Below, piece by piece: positions 34,629 through 48,937 of a DNA stretch of 64,000 nt. Each line of letters begins with the position of its first letter. Position 1 is the first letter of the stretch. Source of the stretch: Mnemiopsis leidyi (taxonomy: Eukaryota > Ctenophora > Tentaculata > Lobata > Bolinopsidae); NCBI GenBank assembly GCA_000226015.1, contig JH153212.1:60570-124569 (forward strand), in the 5' to 3' direction. Made by a program: the position numbers and the translations under genes. The notes under the pieces are model-generated. The model was not told where the DNA came from. It was given only the letters and a program-made list of their open reading frames with translations, and did no database searches.

Positions 34629-35702
34629 TTTAGGAAGTGGTGTGGATGGGAACTTGTTTGAGCTAAATCTGAGGCATTAGGGTTAGAGATGTATTCATCT
34701 TTTTGATGACCTCATAAGGAGATTGCTGATGAACTAATGGAAGGTAGGTATAGCTTCGCATTTTCGACAAATAAGGCGCGCTTACTCAAAACTAGTTCTA
34801 ACTTAGTACTAGCTAGAGAGATTCAATAATTGCTTGAAAATAATCATTTCCAGGCGATTACTGAATCTCTTATTGAGCTTGTACTAAAATCAGCGTTTAG
34901 ATTTTAAAGTTACTGATTGCATTGGCTATGGTTGTCCGGCCAAAGAGTGATTGTCCATACCATTTTGTAGCCCTTTAATAGCCTAGCCGCCACACCTATG
35001 CAGTTTAAAATACTATCGATAGTTAGCTAATTTTATTTCCATGAGTAATTCAAATATTTACAACAATCCTTAGCTAAGAATCGTCAACATATGCTCGCAA
35101 ACAAAAGTTGCGGACTCAAATCCTGGACAATTTCTATATTACGTTCATAAGGGAGCGCCGATTATTGGATAACTCAATGCTTACGTTTTAAATTATACAT
35201 ACTATAAACAATATATTGCATTACTGGTTTGACACCAAAATATCAACTAAATCTCCCAAACAAAGACGAAATTCAAAACAAATGGCGCTACTCATGATTT
35301 GAAAATATAAATATTTGATCATGATTCACAGCTTAATCATGATCCTGGAGGAACGAGTAATTATACAGTGCTACCCGTATATTGATATGCATGATCAGTG
35401 AGAAAGGGGTCTGCATCAGAACGCTCAAGAAATCCTAATTATTCCACACCTACTGGCATATGAACAGCTGTTAACATATACCTCATAATTCTAACTAAAA
35501 TATTAGGTTGTAACGAATATTCGATTGGTTTTTGAAGGGGCTTAGTGATATAGGGAGCCAAAATGCAGATATTGCTTACTGCGCATGATGGAACGGTAAG
35601 AAGTCAAAGGTGAGAATTATAGAATGAGTCACAATTCAATGTTAATGTCTTATAAGACTTAAGGCTTAAGCTTTAGTGTTACGTCGCTCCAAAATCACCC
35701 TC
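34629..35702. other. spacer upstream of the small-peptide gene
   Basis: AT-rich; should include that gene's promoter. No distinct motif or other exon is supported. Confidence 0.35.
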
Positions 35703-35883
35703 ACTAGTATCACAACATCAAACTAGTTATATTGTTCGCAAACTAGTTATATTGCTCTCAAACTAGTATTGCTCGCAAACTAGTATTGCTCCCAAACTAG
35801 TATTGCTCCCAAACTAGTATTGCTCCCAAACTAGTATTGCTCCAAACTAGTATTGCTCCCAAACTAGTATTGCTCGCACAATA
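35703..35883. repeat. ACTAGTATTGCTC(C/G)CAA tandem repeat
   Basis: About ten units of 17-21 bp. The first units carry an extra TATAT block and the later ones are nearly identical. Confidence 0.85.
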
Positions 35884-37900
35884 TATACGACTGGAAACCT
35901 GAAGTGGTGGAACAGCTTAAACCGGCAGACATAACGCACGTTAATTCAAACGTAATCCCTTATTGAGGACCGGTCCCGCCCAGTTCTCTGAACAATGGCA
36001 TTGAGTATTCTTTACCAAAATAACCTACCTTAACCTCGATGATTTTAATTGAGTCTCGGCCACTTATTGTCGTTTCTATTACCGGAAATGTATGACACGC
36101 TGTATTAAGATATCGCCGTAAGCAAACCTTCCAATAAATAAACGATCAATGACAGGAGCTTGTCAACAATACATAAGTGGGCATATCAATGTCAATTTCT
36201 GACAAGCCGTCTTTGATAGGAGGAGGGTTCGCTAAATCAACGTGGCACAGTATACGACCATGGTCGTGTTATACCAGAGAGCTTATCTATCTGCAGGTCA
36301 CATGGTCTTAGGCATAATAGATCAACGGATCAATCTATTATTCAGCATAGGGTCGACATTTTATCGTTATAATTAACATTGGCATCCCAGTGATTGCCTT
36401 GACAACAAGATTCGACATGATGAACGGTTAGCCTGGCAGGCGATCTGCTTACTGCAGCTGTGACGGGTTATATGTGGATATGATTTCAGTTGATAAAAGC
36501 TATGTATTATCTTAAGAAAATGAATTGTCGTGGACCATTTGATAATGGTGGTGCGATGCAAACATGCAAAGCATCCATTCCATGCGCAGTATGACTACAT
36601 GGAAAACTTGATCTATAAACAACCTTTGCACCATCAATATGGCACTGAGCAATTGATGATCGTACATTTATCAGCCAATCGGCAAAGTACTTTAGTCCTT
36701 CCGACAAAAGCGAGACGCAGACACTACCATACAAAAACTGTGATCACTAGAAAACACATAAGAGAGATCAGATATGATCCTACTGACCGAATGACAGATC
36801 CCACGACTCCAAGACTCTCTGGAGGTCAAAGTTCTGCACCGTGACGTCACCAGCTCTTCACAAGTCGCTCCGACTGCACTGATGCTCCAATCGGTTGAGA
36901 TGCTTAGCACCTTCTCTTGGGTTTAAATAGTTGACCAGCATATGGCTAATGGGACCCACAAATTGCACTGGTGCAATTATAATTAAGTAGTGATCCAAGA
37001 ATTGCGTAGGAGTGTTGATGTTAGGAAATATAGGCCCTGTTGGTGGACAGCTTCAATATTCAAAGTGTTTCGTGGTTTGGAGTCAATATAGTAACCTATT
37101 AATCGCCAGTCAGGTCAAGTTAAATCTGATCATTGTTTGAAGATTCCAAGTTTCGATGACAATGTCAATATATGATAAGGGTTCGGACGGCACCTGCGCT
37201 TTCGGATGGTCATTTGGTAACTCTTATACCAGAAGAGAAAATATGGTCATTTATGTGATGAAAGTTTTGCGCATGTTATTAGTGATTACGCTTGCTAGCG
37301 TGTCTTATAAGGAAGAACTTCAAACACTATAAGGCGTCCGTAAACCGTAGCTCTGAGCAGAATACAAAGTAAATCTGGTCTTGGATACTAGGAAGTAAGC
37401 ATATAAACAATTCTTTAAAACTATTATCTGAGAACTGCTGACGCTGCTTGTAACTTAAAGTTGGGGCTTTCATATTGGCTGTGGCAGTTTGATTTTGGTT
37501 TTGAAAACGAACTTCAATAATTGACCAGGATGACCACTGCGCTGTGACGTCTTCCTGACTATAGTAGTTATGAAGGTCCTAGTTGGCAGGAAGCTTAGAT
37601 AAAAGGTTAGAGGAAAGAGATCTTCTTACGTTCTTAGAATTCACCTTTGACGGCTGTTGAGCAGTGAAATGTGAACCATTATTAATTATTACTAAATACT
37701 TAGGTCATATATAAAGCCTATGTTCACCCCTTACTTAAGTGGTTTCAAGGCCCAGATATTGCACTAATGCACCTATGTGAAACACTGCAAACTATTTGTT
37801 CAATGGTAACTCTGCTTCTCAAAGCGGTATCTAGGACAGTTCTGTAGGAGACTTGATGTAATTGTATTTGACATGGCAGGGCTCGGGAAGAGTTAGCAAT
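35884..37900. other. gene-poor spacer
   Basis: No exon supported on either strand. A single perfect CRE (TGACGTCA) lies at 36842-36849. Confidence 0.4.
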
Positions 37901-38135
37901 TCATAATTTAAGCGGGAGAAGAAAAAATGGAGGGATATGTGTTAAAGCCGTGGAAAGTGGAAATGAAGGAGGGTAAGAGATGAAGGACGGGAGGCCGGAT
38001 GACGGGGGTGGGGGAGGAGAGAAACGAGGAACTTGAGAGAGGGGGAAAGACTTAGAGGAGATGCGGGAGAAAAAGAGGGGGCAGAGAAGAGAGCACGAAA
38101 ACAATGAGGGAGGGTAAACCAGCAGGAGGAAGAGG
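37901..38135. repeat. purine-rich tract
   Basis: About 230 bp of G/A-dominated plus-strand sequence (GGGAGGAGAG-like) with strong strand asymmetry. Frames through it on the minus strand are low-complexity Ser/Pro/Phe and not called as genes. Confidence 0.7.
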
Positions 38136-41100
38136 TCATTGCTAGTTGGTAAAACGGAAAAGAGCAGTTAGATTTAACTCCATCTCAACATTAAACCCAT
38201 CAACGATGCGCATTGTGAAAAAAGTCCAGTTTATATTTGCCATAAAGTTACGAAATTGAACGCCCAGAGAGCAATATTATGGATTATTATACGTATTTCA
38301 GCATGCACTGAAGCACTGATCTAGCATATGGCGCAATCAATACCAATCCAAAATTCCGCTCGATTTTATTGATAAAGGAGAAATCGCCATAGGCTATCAA
38401 TTATCACGTCATCAATCGTTATATTGCCTTCTGGGATAGACTCGCGCTAGATTATAGACTACCTCCAATTCACAATTAACTTTCTACTATCACAGCTTAT
38501 AGAGCCCAGCTTATCACCGGTCAGATTGCACGTGAGGTAGATTACGGGGGTGCTGACGAGGGATCTAGAAACGTGGTCCAATAAGGGGGAGACTATCTAG
38601 ACAATAATTGTTGTCGCAAATCGAGCGCGTTTAGTACCCACGTGCTCAATAGAAAATTTCAGCCTAAAGTTTCCGGATTAGGTTTTCGGAAATCTCTGAT
38701 GATTGGAATGCAGATTTAAAAGTAGAAATAAACCTGATCGGTGACCCTCACTATTATATAGTTCTTTCTTAAGCAACACCAGCAAGACCATTACGCAAAA
38801 GAATCTTACTCTTAGTTAACAACTACACCAATCCTGAGTAGCTTAGTTTTGCACACGGTACTTCAAGAATTCAAGGTGGAGACAAGAAGAACAGTTGAAC
38901 AATAAAACCGCGAAACTGCGAAACTTAGAATTAAATTCCAAGATTAAACTAAAACTTGAAGTTTGCCAACGATCCGTGCTTATCGATGAAAAAGGGACTT
39001 CAGAAATGAACCGAAAATTTAAAATGAGTAAGCATATGGTTTTTTCTACCAAAACTGATGCACTTATACACCTGTATTTTACCAAGCCAACCACTATATA
39101 AGTTGCGTGCGAAGACTTCAGAATTACCAGTGACTTAGGAATTACAAGTGAAATAACTGGAAATTAGTATAAACGACCAGGCATAAAAATCGTCCAAATT
39201 GCTTGATTATGTGATAATGGTCTAACGGACTACTCTTCAGCATGTAAACCTGCAGAATTTGTAATATAAGTTGATGTAAAGAGTTGAAAATGTTCAAAAT
39301 TTTGATCTAACCTACTTTCAAAAACCGTGCGGCGTGCAACTGAAAATACCCCAATAAAAAACCTCAAAGCAAATGAATAACTTCTCAAGATAATCGCTTT
39401 TCAACTGTCTCACAACCAGGAAGTTATGTCGATGCTTTGGGAGCCGTATATACCACAAAGGGACTGAGGGGGGACGTTAACAATTTACCTTCAGTAAACT
39501 TTACAGGGCATTCAGCCAGACTTGTCGGAAAAGTTAGTAACTCAGCTGTGTATTTTTGGGCTGCGAGGTTCTATTGGAGGGCAGGTTGGGCAATTAAACG
39601 TCAATGTCGGTTTGGGACTCACTAAGAAAGATTAAGGGGCAGGTTTAGGAAACGATTGGTCCCAGCTGAATCCACCTAAAACGGCTGGGATTGTAGTACA
39701 CAAAATCATAGAATATAAATTGGCTAATAGATGCAGATCTGTCTAAAGATGGTGTCCACTGAGATAAGTTCTTACCAAGGTTATGAAGGAAAAACCACCC
39801 AAAATTTCATATGAGATCAGAGTTAAGCTACCCAAAATGTATCCTTATCTAACCACGGACAGTGATCATGTGATCTAAGAAACATCATATCGACGTAGCT
39901 CATAATATGTCCATCATGATATGCATCTGTACACTGGAATACATAGTCAGCGTAAAATTTCAATGAAAAGAAGCAGCTGTGTGATTGTACATGGACGCAC
40001 AATATCAAGGTCAAGCACGCAAATCAATGATCCCTCACTCTGCGTGCAACCCCGTATGCAGCAGGTCTGCAAAGAAAACATTTCTCTCAAATCTAGACGC
40101 ACTGATCTGTGTCACTTCCTATGTCTATACTCCAGCGGTATCTTCCTCGGTTATCAGTCTTTGTGTCAAGTCGTACTCTAGAAGTCTAGAGCCATTGCTG
40201 ATCTTGGGATTAAACATCGTCCAATTGCGAAGACCATTACTTATGGGATTACTTATGGGATTTCCCCATTGATCAAGATCATCATTATTGAATATCTATA
40301 GATGTGACGACTTTCCTACTTTGTATCAAGCTGATAGACGAAGGATGAACAAAAGAAATTTTGCTAGAAAGCAGAGCAAAATGATACTGATAGCAAACGA
40401 TCCAAATCCTTAATGCAAAAACTCAATACGCCGCAAACTCTTTTTCTTTGAGCGTCACAAAGGCTAAGCATCTTTCTCTCAGCTCCCCCAGCTTTAGAAA
40501 ATGGATGGGATGGCCGATCCAAACGTCATTATGGCAGCCAAGCAGAGACTCATGACGTTCGGAATGTCGTGTATTAAAAGTGAGGAGATTCTTTACAATC
40601 AGTGTGAGAAACTATAAACCTGCATTAGGAATCTCCATGGGGAAAAAACACACCATTGTTTCGGCATGTTACAGAATAAAATTGGGTGTTGCGCAATTCT
40701 GACATCCTTATATTACTCTTTTTATGGAGTATACTGACAATGCGATAAGATTCAAGGGCGTTTCTTTGAACGTTTTTTACTCACTCATTGTGAATCTAAA
40801 TTTTCGTGTGATCGCTCTGACTTCAGACTTAGCGAAATCATCGACAAAGCACTCACAGATAAACTGAAATACCTGACGACTCGAAGTCAATATATCCACT
40901 ACTTATGTCTGACTCAGACATTGTCCGAACATAAGTCGGCACTGAGCTCAAGACTTTGGACCGGTTATAGACCAAATTTACTTTGGATACAAGAAGAGAC
41001 AATCTCGAAACGCTTGAAAAAGGAAGAAAATGGCAACAATTACAGAACCTATTGGACCTATTTCCGTTGCAATTTGGTGGTTCTTTGTCGTAAGATCATC

Positions 41101-41520
41101 GGCCGTTAAACAGATCTTTAATAACTAATGCTTTATAAAGATCGCCTGTTAGTGCTGTAGTGGCGTCTGTCTCGCGGATGCTAAACGAGATAGTTTCGGT
41201 TTTGCTCCATGGTAACATGTCTCAGGAATGAGCCTTGTTAAACCTAAAATAGAAATTGCAGGCCTGAAAATCCCTATATAAATAGTTTATCTGGATAGAC
41301 ATAGAATTGGACCCCCCATTATAATCAGTTTCAATCAAAATTGCTAACTTGAAGTCAACGTACAAAAGTTTAAGACCCACACAAGATAACCCGACCTACA
41401 ACGCAAAACCTGCGGGTGCGACCGGAAACCAATTCTTGTTGTGGTGAAGAAAAATCATGTCAGATGATCTGAAGCCCCACCCATGACCTGCACTGACCGC
41501 TGGGGAGACGGAATTTAATC
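38136..41520. other. gene-poor spacer with one possible first exon
   Basis: Mostly featureless. At 40501-40579 an ATG in good context opens MDGMADPNVIMAAKQRLMTF and runs to a GTGAGG donor. No partner exon was identified, so it is only a candidate first coding exon. Confidence 0.3.
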
Positions 41521-41910
41521 GTTTTGTGACGTCACGTGAGTCACATGTGGTAGGCGTGACGTCACTTAATCTGCACGTGTCAAAGTGCGCCAAGGTCACG
41601 TGAAGGATCGTCTTTGAGACAAAACAAAATTGTAAAGCAGGTGACATGCCCCGAAATCAGGCCGTCTCGCTATTATCACGTCATGTCTTAGCCAATGGTA
41701 AGGCGGATCAAGTAGTCACGTGAGGGTCTATCCAAATGAAACCTCAACCCCGGACACCAAGCAGACAGACCAACATGAATTGTTATATTAGTAATTGCCA
41801 TTGTTAGACCAAGGATAACACGATAAGGCACTTTGCAGATAAAACCGAGCAATTTTGACCCAAATTCAGGACAAAATGTTCACGTGGTACAACCGCGTAT
41901 CACGTGATTA
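41521..41910. promoter_or_regulatory. cluster of CRE palindromes and CACGTG E-boxes
   Basis: TGACGTCA occurs at 41527-41534 and 41557-41564, exactly 30 bp apart. CACGTG or close variants recur near 41533, 41574, 41598, 41718, 41883 and 41900, most preceded by T. The density is well above that of the surrounding AT-rich DNA. It may be an enhancer or promoter for a bZIP/bHLH-regulated transcript that I cannot see. Confidence 0.4.
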
Positions 41911-44900
41911 CAATAATTCGCTATTCTCATTGGTCAATCGACACTTCAGGTCTAGAAGTCGGTAGTAGCCAGTAACATGAGGGCCCCATTTCGGGGCCCT
42001 TAACACCGGGTCTACACGCAATTTGCTACGGGGATACTATATTTCCACGCAAACATTAACGTGTGGACCACAACTCTTTCATCAAAAGTGGCAAAAATTG
42101 CTCACACACACGATCAGGGGTTGATATAAGTTTTTCCAATTTTCAATGGCTAGACTTTGAGTACACGGGACTCGTCCTTGATCCCACGTAAAGCCCTTCT
42201 CTGTCACCAGCGAGGATGATTACAAAGCTATTGGGAACATGATAAAGACGAAAGAGCTGGTTAACTAACCCTCCATATATATTGGTCTCCAATTTCTCTT
42301 CCAGTAGAGCCTTAGTGGCCATTTTGGAAAACCGAGGGAAACCGAGACTTTTGTTTATGACGTTATGCTGTACAGACTAGACGTAGGATGTGTCAATAAT
42401 ATACCTGCTAAGTTTGAAGATTTTTTTCTTCGCCATTTAAGCATTTATGCCGTGTAAGATAGATAAGACACTAGAATTGATAGGTAATATAGTATGTCTA
42501 TGGCGACTGAGTTGACCAAGCCATATGAAAATCACTGATCTGTTATATTGATTCGCTCTGAAAAGATGTGATAACACCATAAAGTCACGAAGAATAAGTT
42601 TGGATTAATGTAACCATAACATATTTCAATGGTGTGTTGATTTGATTTGATCAATTGCAGATTTCCTTTTTTCGTATGATTTTAAATTAGTCATGAGCCG
42701 ATATAAGCCAATAACATGTAGAACTCATATAAACTTTTCCATTATCATCGAACAATGAATATCGTAAAATCTTTTTTAATTCATAGATGCTTGATAAATC
42801 AAGCGAGAGCAACTAGCTATAAATTTTCATATTGATGTTTATACTTAATAAACATTGAACGAAGAATTCATCCTATATCGTTAGCGTTTTACCGCCTTCC
42901 AATCAAAAATGATATTGATTTCAGTTTTCCAAAATTTATTTCCTGTTAATATTGAGTTATTGGACGATGCAACAATTACGAGAATTGTATCTGTGCAGCT
43001 CCAATGCAGTTTTCTGACACAACTTTACAAACATTTTGCCATTTCCGTATTCTTTGAGAGGTTGCATTTTTCCACTTGTCCCATTTGCCACATTACTTAA
43101 GCATGGTAGAAATGGCCTTTATGCATTTGAAGGGCCATTTTGAGTTTCACAGAGGGAAGAACTCACTGCACTGTGGAATGCCATTGTGATCGCTTGAATA
43201 CGATTCCTAGCACAGCATGATATTTTATTTGTTTGCTATAAATGCATTGTTTTGCAACACAATGAAATATTTGCCATTGAGCCAAGCCATTAGAAGTTCT
43301 ATTCTTCAAGTAGGAAGTTTGAACTGTGGGTAAAAGAGCGTCTGGATTTCGGAAGATGTCACAGACCCGCGTTGGTTACGAGGATCTTTTTTGTTAATAG
43401 AAGACAGGGATCACCCAAGGACTGAGATCAAAGGGCGGTGGTTCAAAAGCATGGGATTATTTAACTGGCACAGACATGAAGCATGGAGCAAAAAGATAGG
43501 CAGGGACATACCAAAAATTATACGTTTACCATCCTTAGTGATTACGTACGCCACATTCCATTCAAATTTGAGAGACGCATTAATTCGTGATTGAAGCTAA
43601 TGGAAGTATAGAGTTCATTTATGTTATCTAATTAATTATAAGGCTGTTAAGAATTGATTCCTGCTGCAATAATTACCTATAACTGTTAAAATGACTCCTT
43701 TAAAAAAATGTCAACCCCAGTTTTGTATAGGTTCCATAAGACATAATCAAATCAATTTATCATGGCATTACCTGAGCTTATTTGTTAACCTTTATCGGTT
43801 TGGTCAGGTTTCTAGGTAAGCTAAACCACAGAATTGGCCTTAAAAGCTCAAAGGTTGCATCAAGTCAATAAGTCATAATTATGTTATCAGGCTGGAAAAT
43901 TCAATAATTAGAGGATTAGTTATAACCATGTTTGTACGTTTAGGAGGACCAAATGTCCAAATGACGGAACGATATCATACATTTACCAGGATTATGAGAT
44001 GTCTCGATTTAGCAAAGTAAATCGGAAAAACCACGTACTAGAAAAGTTTTTGAGCAAAAATACAATGAAAAAAAGGAGGTTGCAGTTTGCACGACACTAA
44101 AAACGAAATTGCTATTGTATACTCAAGTACTAACAACCAATGACAGTATAGTCACGGCCAAGGCAATTCGTTTGCAAGTCTCATCATTTATGGAGAGGAC
44201 AATTAATGCGATGAGAGTGTCAGCTTGGCGGTAAGCACTACAAGACGCCTCCCACAACTTGACACTGTCGTCACAAGCCCAAAACTGGGATATTGTGAGA
44301 CGTTGTACTTCCAATGGAGACAGGGGATGGCTGGAAGATAGGGAAATCTCCCTGCTCCGGCTTGGAACCGTAGATAAGCACGCTGCATATAATGGGCAAC
44401 ATTGGACAGTGTAATGTTAAGGGTTGCTGTAATTTGCACTAAGGGTTGACATAACCATTCCATCATTGGACTTAAACGAACGCGAAGACTAAAATGAGTA
44501 TGAGGTAAAAATCAAGAAAAATGACCATGCAATTTGAGAGAAGTTAGTGGCGTGAAAGTTGAAGACTCGAAGATGGGTGAAAAGATTCAAAGGTTAAGAA
44601 TCTAGGTATGAGAAACATACTTATTTAATTAATTTCTCAATTCTTTGAAAAAAGATATTCAGAGATGGTTGAATGGCAAAATAAACCTAAAATAACGTGG
44701 CAAATGGCATGTGCCATTTGGGTTTTGCATGCTTTGGGAACTGCATACAGGAACTTTATATCTAACTCACTGCATATGAGGACTATAGATATCTAGGGTA
44801 CCACATATCAGGACTGCATATCTAGAGGGTGCTACATATAGCACTGCTACATATAGGGCATGCATGTTTAAAAGTATTGGCCTCATCAAACGCGCTATAG

Positions 44901-47900
44901 CTGTAAACAGCTTCTTCAATTTATCGAATAAATCAAAAAAATTATCCAATCCTAGGAGTTATTGGTCCACCGGCCCATAAAACGATTGCCCTGATACCAC
45001 CTGCCAATATAATTTCGGACTGCTTTGTCCTGAAGTTGGCTATCGTAAACCATAGCTGAAAAGCTATGTCAATATCATGTGGATGTCATTTGGGTGGACC
45101 TAAAAAAGTGGAAGTGTAGTGGAACCGGGCTGGAAGTTAAAAACTAGAGATGCCACTCTGCTCAGTGCCTTCGATAAACTAGTACTCCAATGGTCAAGGG
45201 AAATTTGTTATTGTATGCGATACCATCAATAATGGTTACAAATGCAAAACAAAAGCTAAGTGTCCAACAAACTCATGTAAAATTGGTCTCTGAAAAGAGG
45301 AAAACACTGCGTAGATTAGTGGTTGGGTTGCGAGGCAACACTACACATCCTACAAGCTTACAGAGCAAAGTATTTTTATTTTGATCTCAACATCCCGGCG
45401 GCATATTCACATGTCGACAGTGAAATCATATTAAAAATCAAATTGGTACTATCTTCAAAGTCAAACTGTGTTTCAAGGCAACAGAAGCTATTCAATTTTC
45501 AAATCGCCATTGATGGAAGTGGTGGATCGCATGATTGTCGATAAGCTATAACGTCAGTTAAGTACTTGCTTTTATTGCTCTATTGATGGTGTGGCCAAAT
45601 TGCCGCTAAACGGTTAAATTGGACATGAAGCCTTCAGGTAGCGGTCGTAAATGATGCAGCTATAAAAGAAAACTTAACAGATATATGATCTATAAATAGA
45701 TCACTACTATTCACGCCCAATCAGTTAAATGAACCAAATTACGAGTTATCGAACCAAATATAAAGTTTTCTTTTTATTGTCACCACTTGTGATAACTGTA
45801 AACAAACTCTATCCAAATGCGTTACTTGCGGCGTTGTACATTTTTGAATTAGAATGACATTAAATGAATTATAGAAAAGACTAGAAACCCCTTTGAAACT
45901 CAAATTCTTTTATTGCTCGTTAATAAATAAGCAAACTCAAATTACTCAGAAATCCCACCACAATGATCTATTTAGCGATAATCATCTGCCCAAGAGGAAC
46001 AATTATATGCCAATAGATTTGGCAGTTATCATTTCTGTATTAATTTAGTCCTATATATAATGTTATATCTATAATAAAAACTGCATCATCCAATTGTGGA
46101 GATTTAACCGTATGAACTATGAAGGACAGCGGACAGCGATATAATTTGTAAAATGGTTCAAATATATATAACCTCAAAAATCATAAAGATTGTTATTATT
46201 TTTAAAAAAGCTGGGACATTTTTCAATTAACCAAAGAAATTCATAAGTGAAGTTGTGAAGATGATTATGCAATACCCGGAGATGTTGCAATAGGTCTACA
46301 ATAGTTACGTGCAATACCACAAAGCCCAAACAGCTACATGAACGATCACATAGGCGCCCTCTCTGCCAGGAGCTCCCTGTGTAAAATCACAACCCCACCA
46401 ATCCCATTTCTCCAATCCTCTCACCTGACCCAACCCACCAATCGGATTACTCCATATCGACCACGTGACATCGATTGGGCTGGACACGAGCTGGGTCACG
46501 TGTGTATTTTTACAATACCATTACACGGTCGGTAAAACTAACCGCAGTGCCTGCATGTTATAATATAGAGCAGGAAGTGCGCCAAGGATAAGCTTTTAAG
46601 GGGTTTTACGGGAGTGGAAAACAGAGGTGCTCCCCTAATGCTATTGGACAGATGCAGTGCTAATGAGTGTGTTAGAAGTAATAAGGTGAAATGGATGTTG
46701 CAGATAGCATTACAAGGCAGTAGTCACTCTATTTAGGATTGGTTGAATAAGATATGCAGCATGAATACGGTAAGATGTTGTAATGTTGTATAAACAGTTC
46801 GGGAGTATAATTTGATCCCATGAAGGCATGAAGCCTTTATGAGTTTTTTGCTGAATCAACGGCTGATCTAAAACTGAATTATGAATAAATAACGATCTTT
46901 TTACCAATCGTCTATCTGTAAAGATGAAATTATATTTTGGACCACATCCTCTTATACCTCCTTAAAAGGCACAAAATACTTTTGAAAAAGTTAAAAGCAG
47001 AGAGCAACGTTCGAAATATGTTATTTAGCAGTTATGGTTCTAAGTTATTGTAAGATCATGATATTGTTAGCTTTGAACTACTGATGCTTTAATAATAATT
47101 GTCAATTAATTATTAGCTCCATATTCATCGGTCATAACCAAATTTAGGGTGAAGATTTAAAACTTTAATAAGGTTCAGCGAAGCTTGACAGTTCTATACC
47201 GCCTCCGCGATAGAAACAACATTGTGCAAGTAAGGACGTAACGTAAATCTTATATGTCAATCATTCTAATCAAGGTTTTTATGGGGCTGCTAAGTCACTG
47301 GGTCATGAAAAGAACCGCGCTCCTGCCACGTAGGTACACATTCTAAAGCTTAATTATCCAATTTTACCCTCGACGATCAATGAGCTGCCATCAAGGATCA
47401 AGTAATCTATGGTGCCCTGATAAAAGCGCACATGATCCTCGTCAGAATGACCTTTTTGTGTTAGCACTGGGTGTCTCCTACCCCAGGTCTTTTGAGCTGA
47501 GCTTTGGTACCCTCAAAAGCAACCCCGATACAACACTGGACCAAGAGACAAGGATGCCTTTGATTATTATTATTATCATTGCCATTGCTAACTAAGTCCC
47601 AGTGATCAATAGTGATGGAGGACGAAAGACAAAAGTCTGGTCCTATGCCGGGTTTGGGTGTGTCTGTTCACGAGAGTATGTGTATTTCAACTACATGGCC
47701 TCTGCCGAGGAGACGTTTCAAGACTTTACGGCAGACTTCCTTCAAAGAATCAATAACCCCAGTCATATCCATCCTTATTATAGCACCGTTTTGTGATTTA
47801 GAAGTCTCGAAAGTGTTCCTCTTTGCTGCTATTCATGGAGACATGACGTTTACATCTATGGAGGCCTAGGAAAGTGATAGATAAAGATTGTATGATCACC

Positions 47901-48340
47901 CTACTTCATGGACTTCTTGTCTACGATAAATAGGGATTATCTTGGCTATTGAAACTGCAAAATCTCAAAGCGACAAATACTCAAATACCCAAACGGAAAC
48001 TTTCAGGCGGCAGTTTCTACCCCTCAAGCTTGCAGAAGTAGATCAACATAAACTAGTAGCAAGTTGTGGGGCATATGATCCTTCCACCTAGGTTTTTCTA
48101 CTCATGGACACAGATCATTGCTCCTATTGAAAGCATGGCGGTACAAAATGAAACATTGGCTGGGTTTTAAATACAGCCCAAGCATCACGCATCTCGCAAC
48201 TCCCCAAAATTACCAATTTACCAGCCACACCTCCGGCTTCATCCAAGCACGAGCAATCTTTACGGCCTTACGTCAGCACAACCGTTCTCTCAGCAACCCA
48301 CGTGACAAAGATAAGCTCCGGATAGGTGTAAACCGCTGCT
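41911..48340. other. gene desert
   Basis: About 6.4 kb without a supported gene. A GGGCCCC palindrome with a 5-nt loop lies at 41980-42000, followed by a weak inverted pair (GTCTACACG near 42010, CGTGTGGAC near 42060) that may be a transposon end. Several frames around 47380-47870 are slightly more GC-rich but show no domain. Confidence 0.35.
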
Positions 48341-48937
48341 ATACTAGCTATACTAGCTATATACTAGCTACAAGACAGATCCAGTTCAGCTGTCGGGCAT
48401 TGCGGGAATGTGCTAATGGTACTGTGGGTCGGGATGCCGTGTTGCAAAACATCGCTTTAATTGTACAGAGGCGTAGGGTCATGCATCACCGGGGATCGGA
48501 GAGAGAGGGGGAGAGAGCTGTGGGGTGGTGGCGCTACTAGCTTACCTGATACAATGTCAGCTGGCTTGTATAGACCGTCAGTACGTCAAAAACAGGAATA
48601 CTTGTCAATTCATGGTCATGATTAAGCCAAAACGGCTACAAAAGTTATTTTACTAAAATATTTTTGACAAAAGGATAAAATTTTCGTCTATTGTCGCGGG
48701 TAGTTACAGTGAGAAGGTGTATCGTACTCCAGCTCAGGGAAACACATACCATAATATATAGAATGTAAGAAAACCCTCAGCTAATATTGCGTGGAACCAT
48801 CTGCGGAAATAATCTTTAATTCCATCAGAACCTCTCATTATTATATCTATTGCTTATAATCCGTCAGTTTTAAAGTACTTGTACTGCTGTTTGCCAAACT
48901 TTTGGTACTGCTTCTCAAAAAGAGAAGAGGGCGAACA

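Noticed and set aside
35703-35883. CRISPR-like regular repeat
   Set aside because: Units are contiguous with no unique spacers, and the DNA is eukaryotic; the 30493 and 63122 arrays were rejected for the same reason.
44203-44466. 87-residue minus-strand frame
   Set aside because: No signal, domain, paralogue or splice partner; length is expected by chance over several kilobases.
47380-47869. Cluster of short plus-strand frames
   Set aside because: Slightly GC-rich but frames overlap one another, none shows a domain, and one ends in an ATT microsatellite.
48118-48540. 140-residue plus-strand frame
   Set aside because: Includes a TAGCTATAC repeat and Arg/Glu low complexity; no recognisable features.
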